A stretch of DNA of 64,000 nucleotides from Truepera radiovictrix DSM 17093. GTDB lineage: Bacteria > Deinococcota > Deinococci > Deinococcales > Trueperaceae. The stretch spans positions 3,105,001-3,169,000 of the forward strand of contig NC_014221.1 of the NCBI RefSeq assembly GCF_000092425.1, read 5' to 3'. Positions 45,413-54,535 of this stretch are shown here, piece after piece. Position 1 is the stretch's first letter; every line of letters begins with the position of its first letter. The notes beneath the pieces are model-generated. The model worked only from the letters and a program-made list of their open reading frames with translations, was not told the DNA's origin and ran no database searches. Both the position numbers and the translations under genes were made by a program.

Positions 45413-46428
45413 TCGCTGCTCAGGTGCAGGCACCTCTAGAGGCTGAGGTGCTCGAAGTCCAAGAACCCGAGATCGGTCCCCACGAGGTTCTTATCGAAGT
45501 CAAAAACGCCGGTATCTGCGGCACTGATCTTCACATTTGGCACGGCTCCTACGCGCTAGCAAAGTACCCCGTGGTGCTAGGACACGAATTCAGCGGGGTT
45601 GTGGCGGCCGTCGGTCGTGAGGTCAAAGGGTTTCAGGTTGGTGAGCGGGTCACCGCCGACCCAAACCTGCCCTGTTATAGCTGTATCTTTTGTCAACGGC
45701 GCCAGTTCAACCAGTGCCTCAACCTAGAGGTTTTAGGGGTTACGCGCCAGGGTGCTTTCTCCCGTTACGTCGCCGCGCCTGAAAGCGCGGTCTACCCCAT
45801 CGGCGACCTCTCCTTCGCCGAAGCAGCCCTGCTAGAGCCGCTCGCCTGCGTGGTATGGGGGCTTAAGCAGGTGCAGCTGCAAGCGGGCGACACCATGCTC
45901 ATCTTCGGGGCGGGGCCGATGGGCATCCTGATGATGCAGGCGGTTCTGCGCGCCGGCGCTGCATCAGTCGTCATGGTGGATAAAGAGGCTTGGCGCCTAA
46001 ACTTAGCCCGACAGCTCGGTGCAACCATGACCTTTGCAGCGGATGCACTTACACCGGATGTTGTTCATGATCTCGCGCCATACGGGTTTGACGTCGTCGC
46101 CGACGCCACAGGGGTCCCAAAAGTTATCGAACAGGCGTTTACATATCTGAGACCTGGAGGAAAGCTCTGGGTCTTCGGTGTGACCTCCGAGGGAGCGCGA
46201 GTGCCCTTTGCCCCCTATGAGGTTTTTCGCAAGGACCTACACATCATCGGCTCGTTTGCGCTCAACAAAACCTTTTATGAGGCTATTAACCTCGTGCACG
46301 GAGGGGCGATAAAGCTCGCCCCCGTCATCTCTCATATCCTGCCGCTAAGGGAGTTTTGGCAGGGACTCAAAGTTGCCGAGCACGACCCTGCACGCATGAA
46401 AGTTCAGTTCGCTGTAGACGCAACGTAA
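45409..46428 (+). CDS. Zinc-dependent polyol dehydrogenase (sorbitol/mannitol-type MDR)
   Basis: 339 residues. Seen: NAGICGTDLHIWHGS, VVLGHEFSGVV, the structural-zinc lobe with four Cys (CYSCIFCQRRQFNQC) and the cofactor loop MLIFGAGPMGILMMQAVLRAGA. Co-translated with the permease (GTGA overlap at 45409-45412), so it probably oxidises the imported polyol. Low GC marks it as part of the acquired cassette, which ends about here. Confidence 0.9.
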   Translation: MIAAQVQAPLEAEVLEVQEPEIGPHEVLIEVKNAGICGTDLHIWHGSYALAKYPVVLGHEFSGVVAAVGREVKGFQVGERVTADPNLPCYSCIFCQRRQFNQCLNLEVLGVTRQGAFSRYVAAPESAVYPIGDLSFAEAALLEPLACVVWGLKQVQLQAGDTMLIFGAGPMGILMMQAVLRAGAASVVMVDKEAWRLNLARQLGATMTFAADALTPDVVHDLAPYGFDVVADATGVPKVIEQAFTYLRPGGKLWVFGVTSEGARVPFAPYEVFRKDLHIIGSFALNKTFYEAINLVHGGAIKLAPVISHILPLREFWQGLKVAEHDPARMKVQFAVDAT

Positions 46429-46446
46429 TCTAGAAGGGTATGGGAG

Positions 46447-47475
46447 ATGAGAGCAGCCGTCTTACATAGGGCCCGGGACCTGCGCCTCGAAGAGGTGCCC
46501 ACCCCTGCCTACGGCTCCGACGACGTGTTGGTGAGGATCAAGTCGGTCGGTATCTGCGGCTCCGACGTCCACTACTGGCGCACGGGACACATCGGTGACT
46601 TCGTGGTGAAAGCGCCCATGATCCTCGGCCACGAGGTCGCGGGCGTCGTCGCGGCGGTCGGCGCGAACGTCAGCGCGCTCAAGGTGGGCGACCGGGTGGC
46701 CTTGGAGCCCGGCGTCCCCTGCCGCCGCTGCGAATGGTGCAAGACGGGCCGCTACAACCTCTGCCCCGACGTGCGCTTTTTCGCCACCCCACCGGTCGAC
46801 GGGGCGCTCGCCGAGTACGCCGTCTCCCCCGCTGACTTCGCCTACAAGCTGCCCGACGCGCTCAGCCTCGACGCCGCAGCGCTTATCGAACCGCTCTCGG
46901 TCGGTATCCACGCCTGCCGGCGCGGGGGGCTCACGGCCGGGCAGAGCGTCTTTATCGCGGGCGCCGGCCCCATCGGGCTGACCTCGCTCGTGGCCGCCAG
47001 GGCGGCGGGGGCGACGGAGGTTGTGATCAGCGACGTGCGGCCGCACCGGCTGGAGGTCGCCCGCAAGATGGGGGCTAGCCACACCTTCGACGCTCGCGAA
47101 GACGCCCTTGCGCACGTCATGGAGGTCACCTCGGGGCGCGGCGTGGACCTCGCCATCGAGTGCGCGGGCGCCGAAGCGGCCCTCGTCAGCTGCCTAAAAG
47201 CGGCCAAGCGCGGCGGTACGGTCGTCGTGGTCGGTTTGGGCGACGCCGCCGACTACACCCTGCCGATGGTCGAGCTCGCGGTCAAGGAGCTCGACGTCAA
47301 GGGGATCTTCCGCTACGTCTACACCTACCCCGCGGCGATCAACCTGCTCGCCTCGGGCAGGGCGGACGTCGAGGCGATGATCACCCACCGCTTCCCTTTG
47401 GATGACCTCCTCACGGCCTTCGCGTACGCCGAAGAGGGCACCGACGGGGCGGTCAAGGTGATGGTCGAGGTCTAG
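46447..47475 (+). CDS. Zinc-dependent xylitol/sorbitol dehydrogenase-type MDR
   Basis: 342 residues. Seen: SVGICGSDVHYWRTGHIGDFVV, MILGHEVAGVV, CRRCEWCKTGRYNLCPDV, and the cofactor loop VFIAGAGPIGLTSLVAARAAGA. The GHIGDFVVKAPM stretch is typical of sorbitol/xylitol dehydrogenases, which convert polyols to ketoses with NAD. GC returns to the host level here, so it probably predates the inserted cassette but now lies at the end of the same transcription unit, 18 bases downstream. Confidence 0.9.
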   Translation: MRAAVLHRARDLRLEEVPTPAYGSDDVLVRIKSVGICGSDVHYWRTGHIGDFVVKAPMILGHEVAGVVAAVGANVSALKVGDRVALEPGVPCRRCEWCKTGRYNLCPDVRFFATPPVDGALAEYAVSPADFAYKLPDALSLDAAALIEPLSVGIHACRRGGLTAGQSVFIAGAGPIGLTSLVAARAAGATEVVISDVRPHRLEVARKMGASHTFDAREDALAHVMEVTSGRGVDLAIECAGAEAALVSCLKAAKRGGTVVVVGLGDAADYTLPMVELAVKELDVKGIFRYVYTYPAAINLLASGRADVEAMITHRFPLDDLLTAFAYAEEGTDGAVKVMVEV

Positions 47476-47630
47476 AACGGTTCCACGCAAGGCCGGGCGT
47501 CCGCTTAGACGGTTGTGGGGAGGCGTGCTCGCCAGCGGTGCGCGTCACGTGAGGGCGGAGCCAAGCAGAGGCCTTACCTAGGGAGAAGCGCGGCGTCGTG
47601 GCAGGCGTCGCCGCCGCCCTCGGCGCCTGT

Positions 47631-47636
47631 TACACT
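47631..47636 (+). promoter_or_regulatory. Leaderless -10 box of the GT28 gene
   Basis: TACACT is 6 bases before GTG 47643. It sets the start inside a longer frame that begins at 47598. Confidence 0.6.
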
Positions 47637-47642
47637 CGGCGG

Positions 47643-48803
47643 GTGACGTCGCCAAGCTCGCCACCGCTGCAGCTTTTGATCGTCTCCGCCTCCATAGGCG
47701 GCGGGCACGTCGCGGCGGCGCGGGCGCTCGAGGAGGCCGCGCGCGCGCGCGGCCTCGAGCCGCAGCACGTCGACCTGCTCTCCTACACCCCGCTGGGGTT
47801 CCGGCGGCTCTACCGGCAGACCTACTTCGACCTCGTGCGCACGGCGCCCGACTTCGTCGATTGGCTCGGCAAACGCCTCGACCGGCGGCCGCGCGAACAG
47901 CGCACCCGTCAGGAGCGGGTGATGGCGCGCCTTACCCAACTGATCTCGAGAAGCCTCCTCAAACTCGTGCGCAGCAGCGCCCCCGACGTGGTCTTGCACA
48001 CCCACTTCCTGCCCCCCGCGATCTTGCACGCGCGGCGCCTGCGTCTCCCGCAAGCCGTCGTCATCACCGACTACGCCGCGCACAACCTCTGGCTCCAGCC
48101 GGGGATAGGGCGCTACTTCGTCGCCAGCGACGAGGTCGCGGCGCACCTGCAGGCGGTCGGCGTCGAGGCGGCGCGGGTGCGCGTCTCGGGTATCCCGATT
48201 AGCGGGCGCTTTGCGAGGGCCCCCTCGCAGGCGGCCGCGCGCGCCGCCCTCGGGCTCGCACCGGAGCGCGACGTGCTGCTGCTCATGGCCGCAGGGCTGA
48301 GCGCCGGGGTGCTGCGCGGGCTCCTCGAACAGCTCGCGACGCTCCGCTGGCCGCTCACGGTGGTCATCATCTGCGGGCGCTCGCACGAGCTCGTCGGGGT
48401 CGCCGAACGCGAAACGGCGCGTTACCGCCCGCACGACGCCGCGCAAGCCGTGCACTTCGTGGTTCACGGCTTTACCGAGGAGGTGCCGCGCTACATGGCG
48501 GCGGCTGACCTCTTGGTGGGCAAACCCGGCGGGCTCACCACCAGCGAGGCGCTCGCCATGGGGCTCCCCTTCGCCGTCGTCAACCCCTACCCGCTCCAGG
48601 AGGAGGCGAACGCCAACTTTTTGCTGGAGCGGGGGGTGGGGTTGCGGCTCGAGCCGCTGACGGTTGCCCCCTTTAAGCTGCGCCGCTTTCTCGAGGACCC
48701 GCCGCGCCGCGCGGCGATGCGCGCCGCCGCGCGCGCGCTCGCCCGAGCCGACGCGGCGGACGCGGTGATCAGCTCGCTGCTCGAGGAGCCCCTCGCCCCG
48801 TAG
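47643..48803 (+). CDS. GT28 lipid glycosyltransferase (MGDG synthase-like)
   Basis: 386 residues from GTG 47643. The N-terminal acceptor domain has VSASIGGGHVAAARALEEAA, the MGDG-synthase N signature, and HTHFLPPAIL. The C-terminal donor domain has VVHGFTEEVPRYMAAADLLVGKPGGLTTSEALAMGLP, in the position of the UDP-sugar site (KPGG-TT-E-A). Such enzymes add sugars to diacylglycerol or related lipids at the membrane, making glycolipids common in Deinococcota. The donor and acceptor are unknown. Confidence 0.85.
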   Translation: MTSPSSPPLQLLIVSASIGGGHVAAARALEEAARARGLEPQHVDLLSYTPLGFRRLYRQTYFDLVRTAPDFVDWLGKRLDRRPREQRTRQERVMARLTQLISRSLLKLVRSSAPDVVLHTHFLPPAILHARRLRLPQAVVITDYAAHNLWLQPGIGRYFVASDEVAAHLQAVGVEAARVRVSGIPISGRFARAPSQAAARAALGLAPERDVLLLMAAGLSAGVLRGLLEQLATLRWPLTVVIICGRSHELVGVAERETARYRPHDAAQAVHFVVHGFTEEVPRYMAAADLLVGKPGGLTTSEALAMGLPFAVVNPYPLQEEANANFLLERGVGLRLEPLTVAPFKLRRFLEDPPRRAAMRAAARALARADAADAVISSLLEEPLAP

Positions 48804-48871
48804 CCGGACGCGCCCGGCCTGAGGCGCGCCAAGCCTTACGGCGGACAACCCGACAAGACGCCGCCAACGGG

Positions 48872-48877
48872 TATGCT
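48872..48877 (+). promoter_or_regulatory. Leaderless -10 box of the PIG-L gene
   Basis: TATGCT is 7 bases before ATG 48885. It contains the ATG at 48873, which is therefore unlikely to be the start. Confidence 0.5.
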
Positions 48878-48884
48878 CCCCCCT

Positions 48885-49697
48885 ATGTCGCACGCTCCCT
48901 CCGCCACCGCGCCACCGAGCGCCCCCCCCGCCGAGACCGAACGCGCCGAGCTGATGCTCGTCGTGCCGCACCCCGACGACGAGGTGTTCGGCTGCGGGGG
49001 GCTCTTCTCACGCATGGCCGACGCGGGCAAGCCGGTTGTGACGGTGACCCTGACGCGCGGCGGCGCGGGGCGCACCCTGGGGCTCTGCACGCAGGCCGAG
49101 CTCGCCGCGGTGCGCGAACGCGAGCTGCGCGCGGCGCTCGCCGTGCTCGGGGTGCCGCACGCCTACGTGTTCGACTATCCCGACTTCGTCCCCGACGGGG
49201 AGCGGGGCCTAGCGGCCCACGCCGGGCTGCGCGAGGTCCCCGATGAAGCGGTGCTGCCGCGTTTGGTGACGCTCTTTAAGCGTCACCGACCACGCAGCGT
49301 CGTGACCTTTCCGCCCAACGGCGCCAACGGCCACCCCGACCACGTCGTGACCCACGCGTGGGTCGTGCGGGCGCTAGCGTGCTACAGTGAGGCTACCGGC
49401 GAGCACCCCGCGCTCTACTTTTTCGCCAACGAGCGCCCCTACCAGGGCGCGGTGCGCGAGGGCTTTTTGGACGCCGAGACGATCCGCCGGCTGCACCTGC
49501 CGCCGACGCACCTCGTCGAGGTCGGCCCCTACATCGAGAACAAGCTCCGCGCGATGGCCCAGCACGAGACGCAGGCGCGTAGCGTCCTGGCCTTTATGCG
49601 CCTCTACCCGCGGCGGCTGCTCGTCGAGGCGTTTCACCGCGCGCGTCCCAGCTACCCCGACGAGGAGGGCGCGCGCACGGTGACGTGGTTGACGTGA
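48885..49697 (+). CDS. PIG-L/LmbE family deacetylase
   Basis: 270 residues from ATG 48885. Zinc-site motifs are VVPHPDDEVFGCGG (His29, Asp31, Asp32) and NGHPDHVVTHAWV. The family removes N-acetyl groups from GlcNAc-type substrates such as GlcNAc-malate in bacillithiol synthesis or GlcNAc-inositol in mycothiol synthesis. Deinococcota make bacillithiol, so a BshB-like role is possible but unproven. It follows the GT28 gene by 81 bases with its own promoter box. Confidence 0.85.
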   Translation: MSHAPSATAPPSAPPAETERAELMLVVPHPDDEVFGCGGLFSRMADAGKPVVTVTLTRGGAGRTLGLCTQAELAAVRERELRAALAVLGVPHAYVFDYPDFVPDGERGLAAHAGLREVPDEAVLPRLVTLFKRHRPRSVVTFPPNGANGHPDHVVTHAWVVRALACYSEATGEHPALYFFANERPYQGAVREGFLDAETIRRLHLPPTHLVEVGPYIENKLRAMAQHETQARSVLAFMRLYPRRLLVEAFHRARPSYPDEEGARTVTWLT

Positions 49698-49785
49698 CGC
49701 CGCCCGACCGGCGCACCCTCGCACCCGGTCGCGCCCAGGCGCAGTTAGCGGCTTGTAAGAATCTTGTCACAACGGGCTAGGTAAC

Positions 49786-52700
49786 GTGTCCAACGAGATG
49801 CAGCACACCCCGGCTCGAGACGATACGCCGCCCGCTCCGGGCGATGAGGCGACCCAGCGGCGGCTCGCGGCGCTAAGGCGCTACCGCATTCTAGAGACGC
49901 CGCCCGAACCCGCTTTCGAACGCATCGTCGGGCTCGCGCAGCGCCTCTTTGGGGTGTCGGGCGCCGTGATCAACCTGCTCGACGCGCACCGCGGGTGGTT
50001 TAAAGCGTGCCGCGGCCTCCCCTTCACCGACGTGCCGCTCGAGCAGACGATCTGCCTCCATACGGTGCGGCGCGCCGAGACCATCGTCGTCCCCGACGCG
50101 GCGCAAGACCCGCAGTTCTGCGACAACCCGTTTGTCACCGGCGCGCCGCAGCTGCGCTTTTACGCGGGCGCGCCCCTGGTGACCCCCGACGGCGTAGCGC
50201 TCGGCACGCTCTGCATCTTCGACCCCGCGCCGCGCCCCCCGCTAAGCGCGAGCGAACGGGCGACGCTCGAGGACCTCGCCGCGCTGGTCATCGACGAGCT
50301 CGAGCTGCGGCGCGTCGCCCAGGCGCTCGAACGAGAGGCCGCGCGCACCGAGGCGATCTTGTCGAGCATCACCGAGGCGCTCTACACCCTCGACGGCGAG
50401 GGGCGCTTTCGCTACCTCAACGCGCAAGCCGAGCGCTTTTTGCGGCGCTCGAGCGCCGAGCTTTTGGGCAAGCGCATCTGGGACGAGTTTCCCGGGGCGC
50501 GCGCGCTGCTCGGGGCCACCTTTGACGAGGTCATCACGAGCGGCCGCGCGGCGAGCACCGAGCTCTTCTACCCGCCCTTTGGCGAGTGGTTCGAGGTGCG
50601 CGCCTACCCCTTGGACGGGGGGCTATCGGTCGTCTTTCAGTCGGTCACCGAAAGGCGGCGCGCCGCAGCGCAGCTCGCCTTTCAGGCGTCGCTTCTAGAG
50701 CGGGTGCAGAGCGCGGTAGTGGCGACCGACCCGGCGGGCCGCGTCGTCTACTGGAACCGCTTCGCCGAAGCGCTCTACGGCTTTTGCAGCGCCGAGGTCG
50801 TGGGTCGACCCCTTGCGCGCTTTCTCTTCCCAGGCAGCGCGCGCGCGGCGGCGCGCGCCGCGACCGAAGAGGCCAAACGCTCGGGCCAGTGGCGGGGCGA
50901 ACTCACCTTAAAGCGCCGCGGTGGCAGCCGCTTCCCCGCGCTCGTCACGGTGAGCGCGCTGCGCGACGAAGGGGGGGCGCTGCTCGGTTTTATCGGGGGG
51001 GCGCTCGACATCAGCGAGCGTAAACAGGCCGAGCGGCTCGAGCGAGACCGGCGGCACATCCTCGAGATGGTGGTGCGCAACTGCCCCTTAGACGAGACGC
51101 TCGGCAAACTGGCCGAACTGGTCGAGCGTCAGCATCCGGGAGCGCGCTGCGCGGTGCACCTGCTGCGCGCGGGCCGTCTTCTGCCCGCAGCTGGCTACCG
51201 CCTCACCGACGAGCGCCAGGGGCTCCCCGTCGGCCCCCAGGCGGGCGCGTGCGGCGCCGCTGCCGCCCTCGGCGACGTGGTCATCTGCGAGGACGCGCAG
51301 ACCGACCCGCGCTGGGGACGCTACCGCGAGCTCGCGCGCGCGCACCGGTTACGTTCGGTGTGGTCGCAGCCGATCCTCTCCGGGGAGCGCGAGGTGTTGG
51401 GGACGCTGAGCGTCTACTACGACGCGCTCACCCCGCCGACGCCGGAGGCGCTCGCGCTCCTCGACGACAAGGCGAAGCTAGCCGCCGTCGCCATCGAGCA
51501 CCGGCGACTCCTCGACAGGCTCTCCTATAACGCGCGCCACGACGCCTTGACGGGGCTTCTCAACCGCTCGGCGTTTGAGGAGCGGCTGCGTAGCGCCGTG
51601 GAACGCGCGGCTAAGTCGGGGGCCACGCTCGCCGTGCTCTTTCTCGACCTCGACCGCTTTAAACGCGTCAACGACACCCTCGGGCACGCCGCCGGCGACG
51701 CGCTTTTAAAGCTCGCCACGGCGCGGCTGCGCGCCTGCGTCGGCGAGGCGGCGCTCGCGCGGGTGGGCGGCGACGAGTTTTTGTGCCTGCTCGAGGCGCC
51801 CCGAGGTGCCGCAGCGGGGCTCGCCGCCGGGGTCGCGAGCTGCATCGTCGAGGCCTTTGACGCCCCCTTTACGCTCGGCGCGCGCGACGTCTTTCTGGGG
51901 ATCACGGTCGGCGTCAGCACCTTTCCGTCAGACGGCACCGACGCCGCCACGCTTATCCGCAACGCCGACACCGCGATGTACCAGGGCAAGGTCGCGGGAA
52001 AACACACGGTGGTCTTTTTCTCGGCCGCCGTGAGCGCCACCATGCAGCGCCAGGCGCGCCTCGAAAGCGACCTACGCCGCGCGCTGGCGCGCGGGGAGTT
52101 TCGGCTCCTCTACCAGCCCCAAGTCGAGCTTCGGACGGGCGCCCTGACGGGGGTCGAGGCGCTCCTCCGGTGGCAACACCCCGAGCTAGGCTGGATCGCC
52201 CCGCAGGACTTTATCCCCGTCGCCGAAGAAAGCGGCCTCATCGTCCCCTTGGGTGCGTGGATCTTGCAGGAGGCCTGCCGTCAGGGGGCGCGTTGGCGGG
52301 CGCAGCGCGGGGTGCACCCCTTGAGGGTGGCCGTCAACGTTTCAGCGCTGCAGTTCGGGCACGCCGACTTTGTCGGGGTCGTTCTGCGCGCGCTGCAAAC
52401 GAGCGGCCTCCCGCCCGAGCTGCTGACCCTCGAGATCACCGAGTCGGTGGTGATCGGCGACCTCGGGGCCGTCACGGAGCGCATCGCGGAGCTTAAACGC
52501 CTCGGCGTGCGCCTCTCGCTCGACGACTTCGGCACCGGCTACTCGTCGCTCGCCTATTTGCGGCACCTGCCGATCGACGAGGTCAAGATCGACAAGGTCT
52601 TCTTGCCGCCCCTCAGTGCCCCCGACACCTCCCACGACACCACGCGCGCGCGCGACGCCGCCGAGGACCGCGCGATGGTGCAGGCGATCGTCTCGCTCGC

Positions 52701-52899
52701 GCACGCGCTCGAGCTCGAGGTCGTCGCCGAGGGGGTCGAAGACGCGGCGCAGCTCGCTTTTCTGCGCGACACCGGTTGCGACGGCGCCCAGGGTTACCTC
52801 TTCGGCCCCCCCGTCGCCGCCGCCGCCGTGCCCGCGACGCGCCCCCCACCGTGGTTGCCCCTTCGCGCTACGGCGGGGGGTGCGTACACCGAGCGGTAG
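49786..52899 (+). CDS. GAF-PAS-PAS-GAF-GGDEF-EAL signalling protein
   Basis: 1037 residues, no membrane helix. Order: GAF (about 20-175, ETPPEPAFERIVGLAQRLFGV), PAS (about 185-295), PAS (about 300-420, ending LDISERKQAERL), GAF (about 425-575), GGDEF (about 585-750; intact GGDEF motif near residue 661, DLDRFKRVNDTLGH), EAL (about 765-1020; E791 of VEALLRWQHP, ITESVVIGD, LDDFGTGYSSL, EGVEDAAQ). Both active sites look complete, so it may make and break c-di-GMP, or use GGDEF as a GTP sensor for the EAL. No RXXD inhibitory site precedes GGDEF. GTG 49786 is the likely start. c-di-GMP commonly controls exopolysaccharide output. Confidence 0.9.
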   Translation: MSNEMQHTPARDDTPPAPGDEATQRRLAALRRYRILETPPEPAFERIVGLAQRLFGVSGAVINLLDAHRGWFKACRGLPFTDVPLEQTICLHTVRRAETIVVPDAAQDPQFCDNPFVTGAPQLRFYAGAPLVTPDGVALGTLCIFDPAPRPPLSASERATLEDLAALVIDELELRRVAQALEREAARTEAILSSITEALYTLDGEGRFRYLNAQAERFLRRSSAELLGKRIWDEFPGARALLGATFDEVITSGRAASTELFYPPFGEWFEVRAYPLDGGLSVVFQSVTERRRAAAQLAFQASLLERVQSAVVATDPAGRVVYWNRFAEALYGFCSAEVVGRPLARFLFPGSARAAARAATEEAKRSGQWRGELTLKRRGGSRFPALVTVSALRDEGGALLGFIGGALDISERKQAERLERDRRHILEMVVRNCPLDETLGKLAELVERQHPGARCAVHLLRAGRLLPAAGYRLTDERQGLPVGPQAGACGAAAALGDVVICEDAQTDPRWGRYRELARAHRLRSVWSQPILSGEREVLGTLSVYYDALTPPTPEALALLDDKAKLAAVAIEHRRLLDRLSYNARHDALTGLLNRSAFEERLRSAVERAAKSGATLAVLFLDLDRFKRVNDTLGHAAGDALLKLATARLRACVGEAALARVGGDEFLCLLEAPRGAAAGLAAGVASCIVEAFDAPFTLGARDVFLGITVGVSTFPSDGTDAATLIRNADTAMYQGKVAGKHTVVFFSAAVSATMQRQARLESDLRRALARGEFRLLYQPQVELRTGALTGVEALLRWQHPELGWIAPQDFIPVAEESGLIVPLGAWILQEACRQGARWRAQRGVHPLRVAVNVSALQFGHADFVGVVLRALQTSGLPPELLTLEITESVVIGDLGAVTERIAELKRLGVRLSLDDFGTGYSSLAYLRHLPIDEVKIDKVFLPPLSAPDTSHDTTRARDAAEDRAMVQAIVSLAHALELEVVAEGVEDAAQLAFLRDTGCDGAQGYLFGPPVAAAAVPATRPPPWLPLRATAGGAYTER

Positions 52900-52947
52900 T
52901 GCCCGCCAGGGTGTGAGAGCTTTTGCAGCCCCCCCGGCGGCGCGTGT

Positions 52948-52953
52948 TACGCT
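52948..52953 (+). promoter_or_regulatory. Leaderless -10 box of the TPR gene
   Basis: TACGCT is 5 bases before ATG 52959, with no SD. Confidence 0.5.
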
Positions 52954-52958
52954 TGAGC

Positions 52959-54365
52959 ATGTTTTTTCGTCGCTCCCCGCAGCTCGAGGTCGAGCCCGCT
53001 CACCGCGCGCTCGCCGAGGGGCGTTACGAGGTGGCTCTGTCGCTCCTCGAGGGGGCGACGCGGCGGCAGCGGCGGCGGAGCTCGCAGGCGCAGCTCAAGC
53101 TCTTTCTCGCCGCGACCTACGCGTTAAGCGGTACGCAGGGCCTCGAGGGGGGGACGCGCAAGCTGCGTGAGGCCGCCGCGGCCGACGCCGACATCGCCCA
53201 CCACCCGCTCTACCGAGCGCTCTACTGGGAGTTCGCGGCCTACCGCGGCGACGCCGCCACGGACGTGCGCAAAGGTGCCCTGGCGGCCGCCGCGAGCGGC
53301 GACCCCTTCGCGGTCTACCACGCGGCCTGCGCGCTCGTCGCCATCCGCGCCTTTCGCCGCGCCACGCGGCTTTTGCAAAAGCTCGACCCGCTCGCCTTGC
53401 CTGACTATTTGCGTTGGCGCTACTGGTCGCTCTTGGGGCGCAGCTTCGACGCCGTCGAACGCCCCGACGAGGCGCTCGACGCCTTTTGCCGCGCCGTCGC
53501 GCTCGCCCCGCCGGGGGAGCGCCACCGGGAACGCCTCAACCTCGCCTCGAGCCTCCTCGAGCTCGACCGCGCCGACGAGGCGCTGCACGAGCTTCAACGG
53601 GTCGACGAGGGGGCCCTCGAACCCGCCGAGAGGACGCTGCACCTCTTTTTGCAGGGGCGGGCGCACCTGCTCGCGGGCAACCCCAACCGCGCCCTCGAGC
53701 TGCTAAAGCGTGCGAGCGCCCTTGAAGCGGCCTCGGCCCCCCCCTCCTACACCCTCAAGCTCACCCTGGCGCAGTGCTACGGCACCCTCAAAGACTACGC
53801 GCAGGCTGCGAGCCTCTACTTCGAGGCGATCGAGCTCGCCCCCAAACGGCAGCGCACCTGGACGCTGCACGAGTGCGCGCTCTTGCTGCTCGAGGCCGAC
53901 CGCCTCAGCAACGCCCGCGAGCTCCTCTGGGAGGCGCTTAAAAGCGACGGTTACGCCTACCGCGCGGAGCTCTACGCCGACCTCGCCGAGGTCGAGTACA
54001 AGCTCGCCAACCTGACCGAAGCGAGCGAGTACGCGCGCCGCGCGCTCGACCTGGGCGCGGTCGTCTCGGCGTGCCTGACGCTCGGCTCGGTGGCGTACGA
54101 GTACTACCACCTGGACGAAGCCGCCACCTGGTTTGAAAAGGCTGCGGCGGCCAGCCACGAGGGGGAGACCGACTGGCTCCACGCGCAGGAGATGCTCGCC
54201 GACATCTTCGTGCAGCAGGGCTACAGCGTCCCCGAACGGGTGGTGTTTCACGCCGAGCAGGCGCTTAAGTACCTGCACCCGAGCGACGAGTGGGCGCTTA
54301 TCCTGCGCGAGTACGCCGCGCACGCCCGCAGCCTTCTGGGGGGGCACGCGCGGCCGCTCAACTAG
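52959..54365 (+). CDS. TPR-repeat protein
   Basis: 468 residues from ATG 52959, 12 codons inside the longest frame and preceded by a -10 box. It is a helical-repeat protein from end to end with recognisable TPR pairs, for example DYAQAASLYFEAIELAPKRQ, EYARRALDLGAVVSACLTLG and EAATWFEKAAAASHEG. No signal peptide or catalytic motif. It is probably a scaffold. It follows the c-di-GMP protein by about 60 bases and is followed by heptad repeat arrays. Confidence 0.8.
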   Translation: MFFRRSPQLEVEPAHRALAEGRYEVALSLLEGATRRQRRRSSQAQLKLFLAATYALSGTQGLEGGTRKLREAAAADADIAHHPLYRALYWEFAAYRGDAATDVRKGALAAAASGDPFAVYHAACALVAIRAFRRATRLLQKLDPLALPDYLRWRYWSLLGRSFDAVERPDEALDAFCRAVALAPPGERHRERLNLASSLLELDRADEALHELQRVDEGALEPAERTLHLFLQGRAHLLAGNPNRALELLKRASALEAASAPPSYTLKLTLAQCYGTLKDYAQAASLYFEAIELAPKRQRTWTLHECALLLLEADRLSNARELLWEALKSDGYAYRAELYADLAEVEYKLANLTEASEYARRALDLGAVVSACLTLGSVAYEYYHLDEAATWFEKAAAASHEGETDWLHAQEMLADIFVQQGYSVPERVVFHAEQALKYLHPSDEWALILREYAAHARSLLGGHARPLN

Positions 54366-54371
54366 AGCGTG

Positions 54372-54449
54372 GCTGGTGGCGCGTGGCTTGTAGCCTGTGG
54401 CGCGTGGTCGTCAGCTCGTCCCACAAGCTACAGGCCACGCGCCACACGC
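54372..54449. repeat. Heptad-periodic foldback repeat (D)
   Basis: Five units GCNYRTR at 54372-54406 (such as GCGCGTG and GCTTGTA) face four complementary YAYRNGC units at 54422-54449 (such as CACAAGC and CACGCGC). Units 1-4 on the left pair one-to-one with the four on the right, giving a 28-bp stem with a few mismatches, some of which become G-U pairs in RNA. It lies directly downstream of the TPR gene. Confidence 0.85.
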
Positions 54450-54458
54450 CTTCACCTT

Positions 54459-54520
54459 GTAGCCAGTAGCCAGTAGGGGTGGTTGCCTATCCCACACGCT
54501 ACAGGCCACGAGCCACACGC
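54459..54520. repeat. Heptad-periodic repeat arrays (E)
   Basis: Three units around GTAGCCA at 54459-54479, then four YAYRNGC units at 54493-54520 including TACAGGC and CACGAGC. The last unit ends 3 bases before the -10 box of the next gene. Confidence 0.8.
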
Positions 54521-54523
54521 CTC

Positions 54524-54529
54524 TAGAAT
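54524..54529 (+). promoter_or_regulatory. Leaderless -10 box of the ATC-hydrolase-like gene
   Basis: TAGAAT is 6 bases before ATG 54536. A heptad array occupies the -35 region. Confidence 0.6.
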
Positions 54530-54535
54530 GGGCGC

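Noticed and set aside
47574-48971. 465-codon minus-strand frame across the GT28 gene
   Set aside because: The plus strand has clear GT28 motifs and a promoter; this frame has no recognisable domain.
54372-54520. CRISPR array
   Set aside because: Units are only 7 bp and contiguous, with no unique spacers and no cas genes.
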